The notes under the pieces: generated by a model
Seen by the model: the letters and a program-made list of their open reading frames with translations, nothing else
Databases searched by the model: none
What the model was told of the DNA's origin: nothing
In this document: positions 18,099 to 25,434 of the stretch, piece after piece
Position numbering within the stretch: position 1 is the stretch's first letter
Layout of the letters: each line of letters opens with the position of its first letter
NCBI RefSeq assembly: GCF_017426725.1
Contig: NZ_JAERMS010000001.1
Span: 205,673 to 269,672, forward strand
DNA: 64,000 nt
Reading direction: 5' to 3'
Source: Prevotella illustrans
GTDB taxonomy: Bacteria; Bacteroidota; Bacteroidia; Bacteroidales; Bacteroidaceae
Position numbers and translations under genes: made by a program

Positions 18099-18529
18099 AG
18101 CTTACATGCCTCTTCAATAGTTGTATTGGGAGTATCGGTGATTTTTTTCTTAAAAATCAAATTCAAAGCCCATACAAGGTTGGATGGTTTTGCCTCAATC
18201 TCCTCTAAGATGAAAGGAACCGCATTTCTGCCCATAGCAACAATCGCTTTAAAATCAGGCAAATCAATGATTCGCTGAATCGATGATAAAAACATCGTTT
18301 TGGATTGCCATGCGGTAAGATGATTTCTAAAACTTATCTTATCATTTAAAATGATATCATTTTCATTATTAACTTCTTGAATATACTCAGCTGTGTCGGT
18401 CCGATTTATTACAGCCACAATCTTACTAAACTGATCAATATCGGCATAGACAGGAGTTTTTGCGACGGTAATTAAACCTGCCGCAAGTGTAAGAGGCATC
18501 CATCCTCTCTTTATATTGCTCAGTTGCAT
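18074..18529 (-). CDS. Unknown protein with a short HEAT-like C-terminal motif, second gene of the TIGR04255 cassette
   Basis: 151 residues. A hydrophobic stretch at 11-29 could be a weak signal or anchor. The C-terminal half has FKAIVAMGRNAVPFILEEIE, then PSNLVWALNLIF and an EEACKLWVK end. This pattern resembles a small helical module that I recall from other small proteins encoded beside TIGR04255-like genes. It overlaps the TIGR04255 gene by 10 bases (its ATG lies inside the end of that gene) and the next gene by 25 bases. Function unknown. Confidence 0.68.
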   Translation of the reverse strand: MQLSNIKRGWMPLTLAAGLITVAKTPVYADIDQFSKIVAVINRTDTAEYIQEVNNENDIILNDKISFRNHLTAWQSKTMFLSSIQRIIDLPDFKAIVAMGRNAVPFILEEIEAKPSNLVWALNLIFKKKITDTPNTTIEEACKLWVKALRS

Positions 18530-19296
18530 AATGCGATGGTCTTATCTGTTATATTATTAAAGAAAATAGTATTCTTAATATTTCTCAAGTCTTCAAGCAC
18601 GCATTCTAATGAGTCAGACGTATATAAAAGGTTATTTCTGTTCAGTACATCTATATCAAAAATATATGTGTATTTATCTGTTTTCTTATCAACATTTTGG
18701 TTGATGATAGAATAAACACCTTCTTTTACGTCTACTGTCATCCTAAAACCATATTTTAGCAATGGATATGGTAAATGGCGCTCATCTCCAGTAGAGGATA
18801 TGACGGTATTAAAGTACTCCGCAGGGTCATCAAATTCAGTTATTTCGAATTGATTAATGAATCGGATAGAAGTACGTTTGATCGCAACAGTTTCCAAAAT
18901 AGGTTTAAACAATTCTGTATATTTAAGTACTGTCGTCTTAAAATTGTCCCACCCCATATATGCCGCCTCACTTGTATAGGTAATTCCATCTGTTGAAATT
19001 TCCAATTTTTCTTTTTGATCCTTCGAAAAATACAAGTAACCTGTAACCTTAGTGTCAGAAATTCCCTTAATAGGAGCTTTACCAAGTGGAATAGGTGTAT
19101 TGGTTTTCAAACTAATACTTGCGGCAATATTATGATTCCTTTCCGGAAGATACCTTCGCAGATTAGCATCAAAACGTAAAAAATCATCTATCGCAACATT
19201 GCTTTCGTCAAACTTAATTTGACACATAGCTACAACAACCGGAGCTTTCTCCAGTTTAGACCACTGCTTTGTAACAATATGATTATCAGATGCCAT
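18520..19296 (-). CDS. TIGR04255 family protein, first gene of a three-gene accessory cassette
   Basis: 258 residues, soluble. The N-terminal LEKAPVVVAMCQIKFDE and the central IKRTSIRFINQFEI agree with the sporadically distributed TIGR04255 family as recalled. The function of that family is not known to me. The gene is A+T-rich: 14 G or C among the 60 bases 18541-18600, in contrast to the flanking PULs. It has a near-ideal promoter (19320-19351) and leads three overlapping genes. Patchy distribution and base composition suggest transfer, and a defence or toxin-like role is possible but unproven. Confidence 0.78.
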   Translation of the reverse strand: MASDNHIVTKQWSKLEKAPVVVAMCQIKFDESNVAIDDFLRFDANLRRYLPERNHNIAASISLKTNTPIPLGKAPIKGISDTKVTGYLYFSKDQKEKLEISTDGITYTSEAAYMGWDNFKTTVLKYTELFKPILETVAIKRTSIRFINQFEITEFDDPAEYFNTVISSTGDERHLPYPLLKYGFRMTVDVKEGVYSIINQNVDKKTDKYTYIFDIDVLNRNNLLYTSDSLECVLEDLRNIKNTIFFNNITDKTIALCN

Positions 19297-19319
19297 TACG
19301 CATGATTAATTTAATGTTG

Positions 19320-19351
19320 CAAATATAACCATATTTTGCCAAGTCTCCAAA
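19320..19351 (-). promoter_or_regulatory. Promoter of the TIGR04255 cassette
   Basis: On the minus strand TTTG (19348-19351) is followed 20 bases later by TATATTTG (19320-19327), an exact match to the Bacteroidota consensus. The -7 element lies 23 bases upstream of the ATG. Confidence 0.8.
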
Positions 19352-19405
19352 TTAATTAAGTTTTCTCTACATAACATTGCACTAATAAGACTTTAACCTT
19401 CTCCC

Positions 19406-19787
19406 GTGATTTTGTTAGAAAAAATCGCATTATTTTAACACTTCCGCAACACATCATCTAAGTGCCGGCACGCCGAAAAAGTCCTTCGCTTTGCCGATTT
19501 TTATCCTCTTTTATGCCCAAAGTTATGCTTTTATCGGCTCAAAGCATAGCGATTACCCCGCCAAACCACAGCTTTTAGCCGGTAAAAGGGCCGCGATTAT
19601 AGCCTAAAAGTATAGCTATTAAAGGCAAAAAAGCGACAGCAAAACGCCTTGTTGATCACAACGCACTGATAATCAATATTTTATAAACTCGCTCTACAAT
19701 CGCTTATTTTCGCCCAAGTCTTTTCTTTTTCAAAATAATGCCACTTTTTTGATGGTATATGTAAAGATTATTCAGAGTAAAGACAGA
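19406..19787 (+). repeat. Dispersed ~383 bp intergenic repeat, copy B
   Basis: Starts GTGATTTTGTTAGAAAAAA, shares CGCATTATTTTAACACTTCC and CTCTACAATCGCTTATTTTC with the other copies, and ends at the ATTCAGAGTAAAGACA boundary. The inner part is a chain of short inverted modules such as GGCTCAAAGCATAGCGATTA. Same orientation as copy C and opposite to copy A. Confidence 0.88.
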
Positions 19788-20061
19788 AAAACATATTCTT
19801 CTCATTGTTGTTTTTAAGGACATAAAGACATATTTTTCTTATGTTGTTTTTAAAGACATAAAGACATAAAAACATATTCTTCAGATTGTCGGAACAAAGA
19901 CATAAGGGCCGCAAGCGGTCAAGAAAGACATAAAGCTAAGTGGGAAATGTGAAGCGTGAAATAGGAAATGTAGAGTGTGAAATAGGATGTGTGAAGTGCA
20001 AAAAGGTAAGCTGTCTACATTTTACATTCCACACTTCCCATTCTTTTCAATTAGTTCACCC
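19788..20061 (+). repeat. A+T-rich tail of copy B (degenerate gacataaa and ggaaatgtg units)
   Basis: Several imperfect copies of gacataaagacata, then a short segment (taagggccgcaagcggtc) nearly identical to 53485-53502, then degenerate units around ggaaatgtgaagtgtgaaat. The same order of parts follows copy C. Probably slipped-strand material that travels with the long repeat. Confidence 0.6.
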
Positions 20062-20246
20062 TCCCTTTGGGCTACTCTTTATACACATCTCGATTAACTT
20101 AAAATTTGTGATAAGAACTCTGTTGTTTGATGTTGAAATCATTGACTTTTCGAGATTATCTTACTTAAATTCTGTTTATAGCATACGCTATTTTTTAAAG
20201 AGTTTTTTGTTAAACAGAGATGTGTATAAAGAGTAGTCCCTTTGGG
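20062..20246. mobile_element. MITE of 165 bp with 20 bp perfect TIRs and 10 bp target duplication
   Basis: Bases 20072-20091 (CTACTCTTTATACACATCTC) are the exact reverse complement of 20217-20236. The unit is flanked on both sides by TCCCTTTGGG (20062-20071 and 20237-20246). Removing the element and one copy leaves ccctccctttgggaggg, close to the uninterrupted sequence near copy A (3866-3882). The 165 bp interior is A+T-rich and has no transposase. A 10 bp duplication would suit an IS4-like enzyme, which is an inference. Confidence 0.88.
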
Positions 20247-20350
20247 AGGGCCAGGATAGGTTTTCAGATTGTGGGGAATAAAGACATAAAACTAATGGAA
20301 AATGGGAAATGTGATTAGCTTCTTTCTACCGGCCCGCTTTTATAACGCAC

Positions 20351-20384
20351 AAAAGGATAGCTATTGGCGGGCAATAGCTATCCT
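20351..20384 (-). terminator. Terminator of the sialic acid operon
   Basis: A perfect 13 bp stem, aggatagctattg (20354-20366) and its reverse complement (20372-20384), with a 5-base loop. On the minus strand it is followed by TTTTGTGC. It lies 27 bases past the last stop of the operon. Confidence 0.8.
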
Positions 20385-20411
20385 CTTGGAAAAGTGTCGG
20401 TTTGATCTTAT

Positions 20412-20942
20412 TTATTCGTAGAGATCCTGCGGTTGCCGGATCCGCTTGAAATCACGCAGAAAATCGGCGTATTCCGCTACGACGGCCTCAGCAAAACGCC
20501 TACCCTTTTCGGCCGTAGCAAGGGCCGGATTGCCGATACCCGTGTCGTCGGGCGATGCCAAATTCCAATGGCGAGGCAACCAAACCTTGCCTTGTCGCAA
20601 GGCTTTGACGGCAAAGCCGTGGCCTTCGCCCGGGCCGGCTTCGGACAGGTTGACCCACTCGGGATGGTAGTGCATCATCACAGATGTCTCTACTTCGTCG
20701 GCATGATCGCCCGGTTGGTCGAAGTATTCGGCCACCGGCGCCATCTTAAACCACTCACCGCAGGCGATGAAGAAGTCGGGATAGGCCGTCGAGAGGTCGT
20801 GCGACAGAATACAGTCGGTCAGATAAGGCAGATGCAGGTTGTGAGGCTCTGTGGCACCCCACGGCAGCAGCACGATATCGTAGCTGTGCTGCCGGGTAAT
20901 GCCATAGTTGGCCATGATTAAATCATATTCTCGTTGTTCCAT
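20412..20942 (-). CDS. Creatininase-family protein with an internal in-frame deletion
   Basis: 176 residues, whereas creatininase-type amidohydrolases are usually about 240-260. The N-terminal part (LLPWGATEPHNLHLPYLTDC) supplies the first metal ligands Glu, His and Asp. The C-terminal part (GDHADEVETSVMMHYHPEWV) supplies a later Glu. The middle, where the family has a GxSxxH segment and the NGHGGN motif, is absent: the frame passes from SHDL straight into YPDFFIACGEWFK. About 75 residues appear lost without a frame change, so the product is probably inactive or altered. It is the last gene of the sialic acid operon. In relatives the intact gene travels with amino-sugar clusters. Confidence 0.75.
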   Translation of the reverse strand: MEQREYDLIMANYGITRQHSYDIVLLPWGATEPHNLHLPYLTDCILSHDLSTAYPDFFIACGEWFKMAPVAEYFDQPGDHADEVETSVMMHYHPEWVNLSEAGPGEGHGFAVKALRQGKVWLPRHWNLASPDDTGIGNPALATAEKGRRFAEAVVAEYADFLRDFKRIRQPQDLYE

Positions 20943-20956
20943 CCGATGGGTTTCGT

Positions 20957-22144
20957 TTAGAACTTTTCAAGAATTTCATTACACAACGTAAACGACTTGA
21001 TCATCATGCGTGGGATATGGAAAGGCCCTTTAAAGAGGTTTCCCTTGGCCGGTTGGGCCACCGTGCCGTCGCGATGCAGGTATCCGTACCACTCACCATA
21101 CTCCTTATCGGGGAAATGAGCGTATGTCCACTCGCTGATTTGGCGGTGACGATAGAGGTATTCCTCGTCGCCCGTACCCAGATAAGCGTAGAGCGAGGCG
21201 ATGATGGTTTCACTCTGCGGCCACCAGAATTTCATATCCTGCGAGTAATCCTGTGGAGGCAGGTTGCGACAATCGCGGAAATTGATGATGCCTCCGTACT
21301 CTTTGTCCCATCCCCAGTCCCATGACCAGTTGAAGATGGTGAGCGCGGTGTCCATCAAGTCTTTGTCCCAGTTGCGTTGCCGCGCCTCTTCCATAAGGAA
21401 CCAGCTGGTCTCGATGCAATGACCGGGGTTGATAACGCGGGTCATATTGGTATCGACGAACTCGCCGTTAGGACCTACGCATTCGAGCAAAGCCTTGAAT
21501 TCGGGGTGCATGAAGTAGCGACGCAACTTGTCGATAGAGTCGTTGATCTGCAGCGTTAGTTTGGGATTGTCCACCACGGCGCGCAAACGGCTGCCCACAT
21601 TGATGAGAATCATGATGATGGAGTGGCTCTGCAACTGCACCTCTGGCTCGAATTTAGGCGCAAGGAAGCCCGGTGTGGCCAAGAAACGCTGGGTGTCTTC
21701 AAACACCTGCATAGCGCGTTCGGCATAGTGCATGTCGCCTGTGGCCAGCGCGTATTCAGACATGGCGATGGCGGCGAAGGTCTCGCTGAAGACATAACGG
21801 CGCTTCCGCAACGGCCGGCCGTCGGCAGTGACGGAGAAATACATGTGCCCGTCCTTGTCGAAACAGTATTTTTCGATGAAGTCGATGGTCGTTTTGGCGG
21901 CCTGAAGCCATTCCTCGTTCTTCTCTACATTATTATAAGCGTAGGCGCAAACGAAGGCGAAGCGGCCTTGGAACCATACCGACTTGGTGGTGTCCATGAG
22001 CGTTCCGTCACGGTCTACGCAGGTATAGACACCTCCGTGTTCACGATCGAGGCCGTACTTCATCCAGAACGGCATGATATTTTGGGTCAGGTCGTCCTTG
22101 TAAGAACGTGCCCATTCGCTGATATATGCTTTTATATCTATCAT
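20957..22144 (-). CDS. nanE: AGE-family N-acylglucosamine 2-epimerase
   Basis: 395 residues from ATG at 22144. A start 11 codons upstream would run into the nanA coding end, so the inner ATG, 10 bases after the nanA stop, is preferred. It is an alpha-barrel epimerase of the AGE type (WFQGRFAFVCAYAYNN, YVFSETFAAIAMSEYALATGD, HCIETSWFLMEEARQR). In Bacteroides this type converts ManNAc, released by the lyase, to GlcNAc, which is then phosphorylated by a ROK kinase. That replaces the NanK/NanE-6P route of enterobacteria. Position between nanA and a creatininase-like gene supports the call. Confidence 0.88.
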   Translation of the reverse strand: MIDIKAYISEWARSYKDDLTQNIMPFWMKYGLDREHGGVYTCVDRDGTLMDTTKSVWFQGRFAFVCAYAYNNVEKNEEWLQAAKTTIDFIEKYCFDKDGHMYFSVTADGRPLRKRRYVFSETFAAIAMSEYALATGDMHYAERAMQVFEDTQRFLATPGFLAPKFEPEVQLQSHSIIMILINVGSRLRAVVDNPKLTLQINDSIDKLRRYFMHPEFKALLECVGPNGEFVDTNMTRVINPGHCIETSWFLMEEARQRNWDKDLMDTALTIFNWSWDWGWDKEYGGIINFRDCRNLPPQDYSQDMKFWWPQSETIIASLYAYLGTGDEEYLYRHRQISEWTYAHFPDKEYGEWYGYLHRDGTVAQPAKGNLFKGPFHIPRMMIKSFTLCNEILEKF

Positions 22145-22154
22145 AAGTCTTGTT

Positions 22155-23072
22155 TTAGAATTGGTTGCAACGGTCAAAGAAGTGAATGCTTTCCAGCTCG
22201 GCTTTCATGCGTTGTTCTTCTTCGTCGGTCATATTTTGGAACGGTACGCGGTTCGGACCTAAGTCGAAGCCGATGAGTTTCATAATGCGCTTGCCGCCAA
22301 CGATGTTTCCACGGAAGTGGCAGATGACGTTTATCACCTCCTGAGCGAAGTTCTGATGGTCGCGCGCGGCCTCGATGTCGCCACGTTTCCAAGCGTCGAT
22401 GATGGCCACAAGCTCACGGCCGTTGTAGTTGGTGGTACCTCCGATGCCGCCCTGAGCGCCTCCTTGGGCCAGCGAAGGCAGGATCGTTTCGTCCTGCCCG
22501 TGCAACATGTCGTACTTGCCGTTGGCATAGAGGCGACACTGGTTGTACTCGTAAAGGCTCTCGAAGGTGTATTTGATACCCGCGAAGTTAGGAATGCGGC
22601 CATCAACAGCCTTGAGCAGGTCGAGCATAGGCAGGAAAGCGCCGTTGAAAGCGGGGATGTGGTAGTAGTAGAAGGGCAACTCGGGCGCGGCTGCGGCAAT
22701 CTGTTCGCAGTATTTCACGAGTTCTTCGATGCGACCAATCTTCGGGAACGGAGGTGCCATCGAACCGATTCCCCACGCTCCGATCTGCTGGGCGTGGCGG
22801 GCCAATTCGACACTTTCGCGCAGACAACAGCTGCCCACGTGTACGATTACCTTGAAACCGGCGGGCACACAGCTCACCCATTTCTCGGCCAGAGCTTTGC
22901 GTTCGTCGGTCGTCAGCATGTAGCCTTCGCCCGAAGAACCATTGATGAATACGCCTTTGAGTCCGTTTTTCTGCAACATAGCCGCATAAGCAGCGATAGG
23001 TTCGAGGTTTACGTCACCGTTGGCGTGGAACGGTGTAAACGGCGCGTCTATGAGGCCGATAATCTTTTCCAT
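22155..23072 (-). CDS. nanA: N-acetylneuraminate lyase
   Basis: 305 residues, DHDPS-type TIM barrel. The Schiff-base Lys167 lies in AGIKYTFE, the catalytic Tyr137 in PFYYYHIP, and the pyruvate-binding GSSGEG at 45-50. It cleaves N-acetylneuraminate to ManNAc and pyruvate in the cytoplasm. The KYTFES context and the neighbouring epimerase and transporter separate it from dihydrodipicolinate synthase. It lies 31 bases after the MFS transporter stop in the same operon. Confidence 0.94.
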   Translation of the reverse strand: MEKIIGLIDAPFTPFHANGDVNLEPIAAYAAMLQKNGLKGVFINGSSGEGYMLTTDERKALAEKWVSCVPAGFKVIVHVGSCCLRESVELARHAQQIGAWGIGSMAPPFPKIGRIEELVKYCEQIAAAAPELPFYYYHIPAFNGAFLPMLDLLKAVDGRIPNFAGIKYTFESLYEYNQCRLYANGKYDMLHGQDETILPSLAQGGAQGGIGGTTNYNGRELVAIIDAWKRGDIEAARDHQNFAQEVINVICHFRGNIVGGKRIMKLIGFDLGPNRVPFQNMTDEEEQRMKAELESIHFFDRCNQF

Positions 23073-23103
23073 AATGTTTATAGTTTAAATTACAGTATTT
23101 GAG

Positions 23104-24342
23104 TTAGTTCATGTTATCTGTTTTGGGCTTCAGGAAAGTCAGCTGGATAATGAGAGCCACGGCCACGATGCCGCCGAGGAGGGCAAAACCCGTGCCTAAG
23201 CTACCGCCGTCGGCCCACTTTCCGAACACTTGCGTGACGGCGGCGCCGGCAAACACGCCCGTCATGTTCATGATACCATAGGCCGTAGCACGGTATTTAG
23301 AAGAGATAAACTGGCAGAGGATAGGCATGTTGTTGGCATCGAACATTCCGAAACCTACACCGAAGAGCAGCCCCGCGCCCACGATGGCCGGCAGACTGTG
23401 GCCGTAGCCCAGCAGCACGAGGGCCGGAATGGTGAGGCCCAGGCCGATGGCACTGGTGTAGACGCGGCCCTTGAGGTTGTGCCGCACCCACTTGTCGGAC
23501 AGGTAACCGCCGAAGATGACGCCGATGAACGACGAGGCGGCGATGGTGATTGTGGAGAGCGGACCGGCACTTTCCATGGGTATGCCCAGGTTGTTGGCGA
23601 ACAACGTCGGCAGCCAGTTCTTCGTTGCCCATCCCGGAAGGCTGGGAACGGCGAAGAAGAAGAGGATGATCCAGAACGCCCAGTTGGACAATACGACGCC
23701 GAAGCTCTGCAGCAGTCCGCCCGCCCCGGGCTTTTGATCTTGCGTGGAGGGCTTCGCGGCGTGGCCGGCCTTCTCATGCAGCAGGGCTATCAGCACCAGA
23801 GAGTAGGCTATTCCGATGATACCGAACCAGTGGAAGGTGGTCTTCCACGAGAGCATGGCGGCCACCACGGCCCCGAAGCCGCCTACGGCCTGACCCACGT
23901 AGATACCCGTCATGTGAATGCCGATGGCCAGTGAGCGGCTCTTGCCTTCGTGCCAGTCGGCCAGGAGCGACAGGGCCGAGGGGATGTAGAGGGCTTCGCT
24001 CACGCCCATGATCCCACGCAGGTAATACAGTTGGTCGAAGCTGGTGGCGAAACCCATGGCCAGCGTGACGGCCGACCACACGAAGAGGCTGCCGATGACG
24101 AGCCACTTGCGGCTCACGCGGTCGGCCACGAGGCCGGCGAAGGGCGACACCAGTCCGTAGATCCACAGGAATACGGCCATCAGCGCGCCGAAAGCCTCGG
24201 CTTGATTCAGTTCTTGGATGTCGGCCTTCATGGACTCCTGCATCGTCGAAAGCATTTGGCGGTCCATGTAGTTGAGCAGGGCTACGATCCACAAGAGGCC
24301 CACGACGAGCCAGGGATATGATTTCTTGTCAATCAGTTTCAT
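23104..24342 (-). CDS. nanT: MFS transporter, probable sialic acid permease
   Basis: 412 residues with twelve predicted membrane helices and the ADRVSRKW loop 2-3 motif. The N terminus (SYPWLVVGLLWIVALLNYMDRQMLS) and overall pattern fit the anion:cation symporter branch of MFS. It lies six bases after the mutarotase gene and 31 before nanA. In Bacteroides fragilis an MFS protein encoded with nanA/nanE imports sialic acid across the inner membrane; the same role is inferred here. Substrate cannot be read from sequence alone. Confidence 0.85.
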   Translation of the reverse strand: MKLIDKKSYPWLVVGLLWIVALLNYMDRQMLSTMQESMKADIQELNQAEAFGALMAVFLWIYGLVSPFAGLVADRVSRKWLVIGSLFVWSAVTLAMGFATSFDQLYYLRGIMGVSEALYIPSALSLLADWHEGKSRSLAIGIHMTGIYVGQAVGGFGAVVAAMLSWKTTFHWFGIIGIAYSLVLIALLHEKAGHAAKPSTQDQKPGAGGLLQSFGVVLSNWAFWIILFFFAVPSLPGWATKNWLPTLFANNLGIPMESAGPLSTITIAASSFIGVIFGGYLSDKWVRHNLKGRVYTSAIGLGLTIPALVLLGYGHSLPAIVGAGLLFGVGFGMFDANNMPILCQFISSKYRATAYGIMNMTGVFAGAAVTQVFGKWADGGSLGTGFALLGGIVAVALIIQLTFLKPKTDNMN

Positions 24343-24348
24343 AGAGAT

Positions 24349-25434
24349 TTAGCGGTTGAAGTTGAGTCGATAGATTTCGGGGGTGCGTATACCGGGCTTC
24401 AGTTCGCCGCCGATGATGTAGACGGCGTTGCCTTGCTTGGCCAGCGCAGCACCGGCGCGCGCCCCCACTTGGTTCCTGCCGGCGATGTGCCAGCGGCCCT
24501 CTTGGAAGACGCAGATGTAGGGATTGAACCGATACCACTCCACGGCGTGCGTCATGTAGCCGGGCTTGGGGTTGTTCACCGCGTCGAGAAAGACGTCCTT
24601 GTTCACCCCTCCGACAATGACGATGGCGTCTTCCGACAGGTTCAGGGCAGCTGCCCCGCCGAGATAGATTTCCGTGCCGACGGTGTTGGTGGGCGGCGGC
24701 AGCGTGGCGGAAGGGTTGCCGAAGCTCCGTCCCGGCATGTTGAGTCGGCTCAGCCGCTCCGCCGTCTTGGCGGTGCAGCCGCCCCAGAGGCAGAACGTTC
24801 CGTCGATACTGCCGCTGACGGGCTGGCCCAGTTTCTCGTCATGGTGGGCCGGCGCTTCGCTCCATCCTTGTTCGGGCCGGGCCAGGTCGAGTGTGTAGAG
24901 GCGGTGCCCGTCGCTCACCGTCGCCGTGTTGGCGCAGCGGCAACCCGTGAAGTTGTCCATGGCCACCGGCAGGGCGGGGTATGGTGTGACGACGGCCCGG
25001 CCGTCTTCGAGGCTGATTTTGTAGGCTTCGGCAAAGCTCCGGTCGGCATTGTTGCCGCCCACGCAGAGGATTCCGTCCTCCAGTTGAATGCTGACGCCGT
25101 AGGCACAGGGCTGCGGCAGCCGGCCGACAAGCCTCCAGTCGAGCTGATTGTTGTCCGTGACTTCTGCGGCGTAGATACCTTGGTAGTAGCGTTTCCTGCC
25201 ACCTTCGGCCGCTGGCGTGTCGGGGAAGTTGCAGCCGCCGGCCATCACCAGGCTGTTGCCGGCGGTTCCGGCAAAGCATGCTGATACTCCTTTTTCAATG
25301 CCGGGTTCGTTCGTCGGGAAGCCGAAGACCCGCTCGATGGTTTGCAGTTGCCAGGATTGGGCGAATGTTTCCTGCCCGTTTGTAAGTTCATTCATGACGA
25401 TACAGATAAATAGGATTAACTTGATATGCTTCAT
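24349..25434 (-). CDS. nanM: Cyclically permuted mutarotase (NanM-like kelch protein)
   Basis: 361 residues from ATG at 25434. This start shares four bases (ATGA) with the stop of the upstream esterase gene and gives a signal peptide (LILFICIVMNELTNGQ). Kelch-like repeats are visible (LVMAGGCNFPDTPA, GILCVGGNNADRS, AVYIIGGELKPG), fitting a six-bladed propeller of the cyclically permuted mutarotase family. Such periplasmic enzymes speed the alpha/beta anomer conversion of sialic acid released by sialidase. A longer start at 25464 would overlap the upstream gene by 34 bases. Confidence 0.86.
   Translation of the reverse strand: MKHIKLILFICIVMNELTNGQETFAQSWQLQTIERVFGFPTNEPGIEKGVSACFAGTAGNSLVMAGGCNFPDTPAAEGGRKRYYQGIYAAEVTDNNQLDWRLVGRLPQPCAYGVSIQLEDGILCVGGNNADRSFAEAYKISLEDGRAVVTPYPALPVAMDNFTGCRCANTATVSDGHRLYTLDLARPEQGWSEAPAHHDEKLGQPVSGSIDGTFCLWGGCTAKTAERLSRLNMPGRSFGNPSATLPPPTNTVGTEIYLGGAAALNLSEDAIVIVGGVNKDVFLDAVNNPKPGYMTHAVEWYRFNPYICVFQEGRWHIAGRNQVGARAGAALAKQGNAVYIIGGELKPGIRTPEIYRLNFNR

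Larger units (their letters stand above)
19297..20411. other. Intergenic region with repeat copy B, its tail, a MITE and an operon terminator
   Basis: 1.1 kb without a credible gene. In order: promoter of the TIGR04255 cassette, long repeat copy B (19406-19787), a tail of degenerate gacataaa units and ggaaatgtga-type units (19788-20061), a MITE (20072-20236), the resumed tail, and the terminator of the sialic acid operon (20351-20384). Confidence 0.7.

Noticed and set aside
19788..20061. Tandem gacataaa and ggaaatgtg units as a CRISPR array
   Set aside because: Units are degenerate, with no constant repeat length, no unique spacers and no cas genes.
19940..20236. Open frame of 98 codons crossing the repeat tail and MITE
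   Set aside because: It runs through satellite repeats and the inverted ends of the MITE. It has no homology-like pattern.
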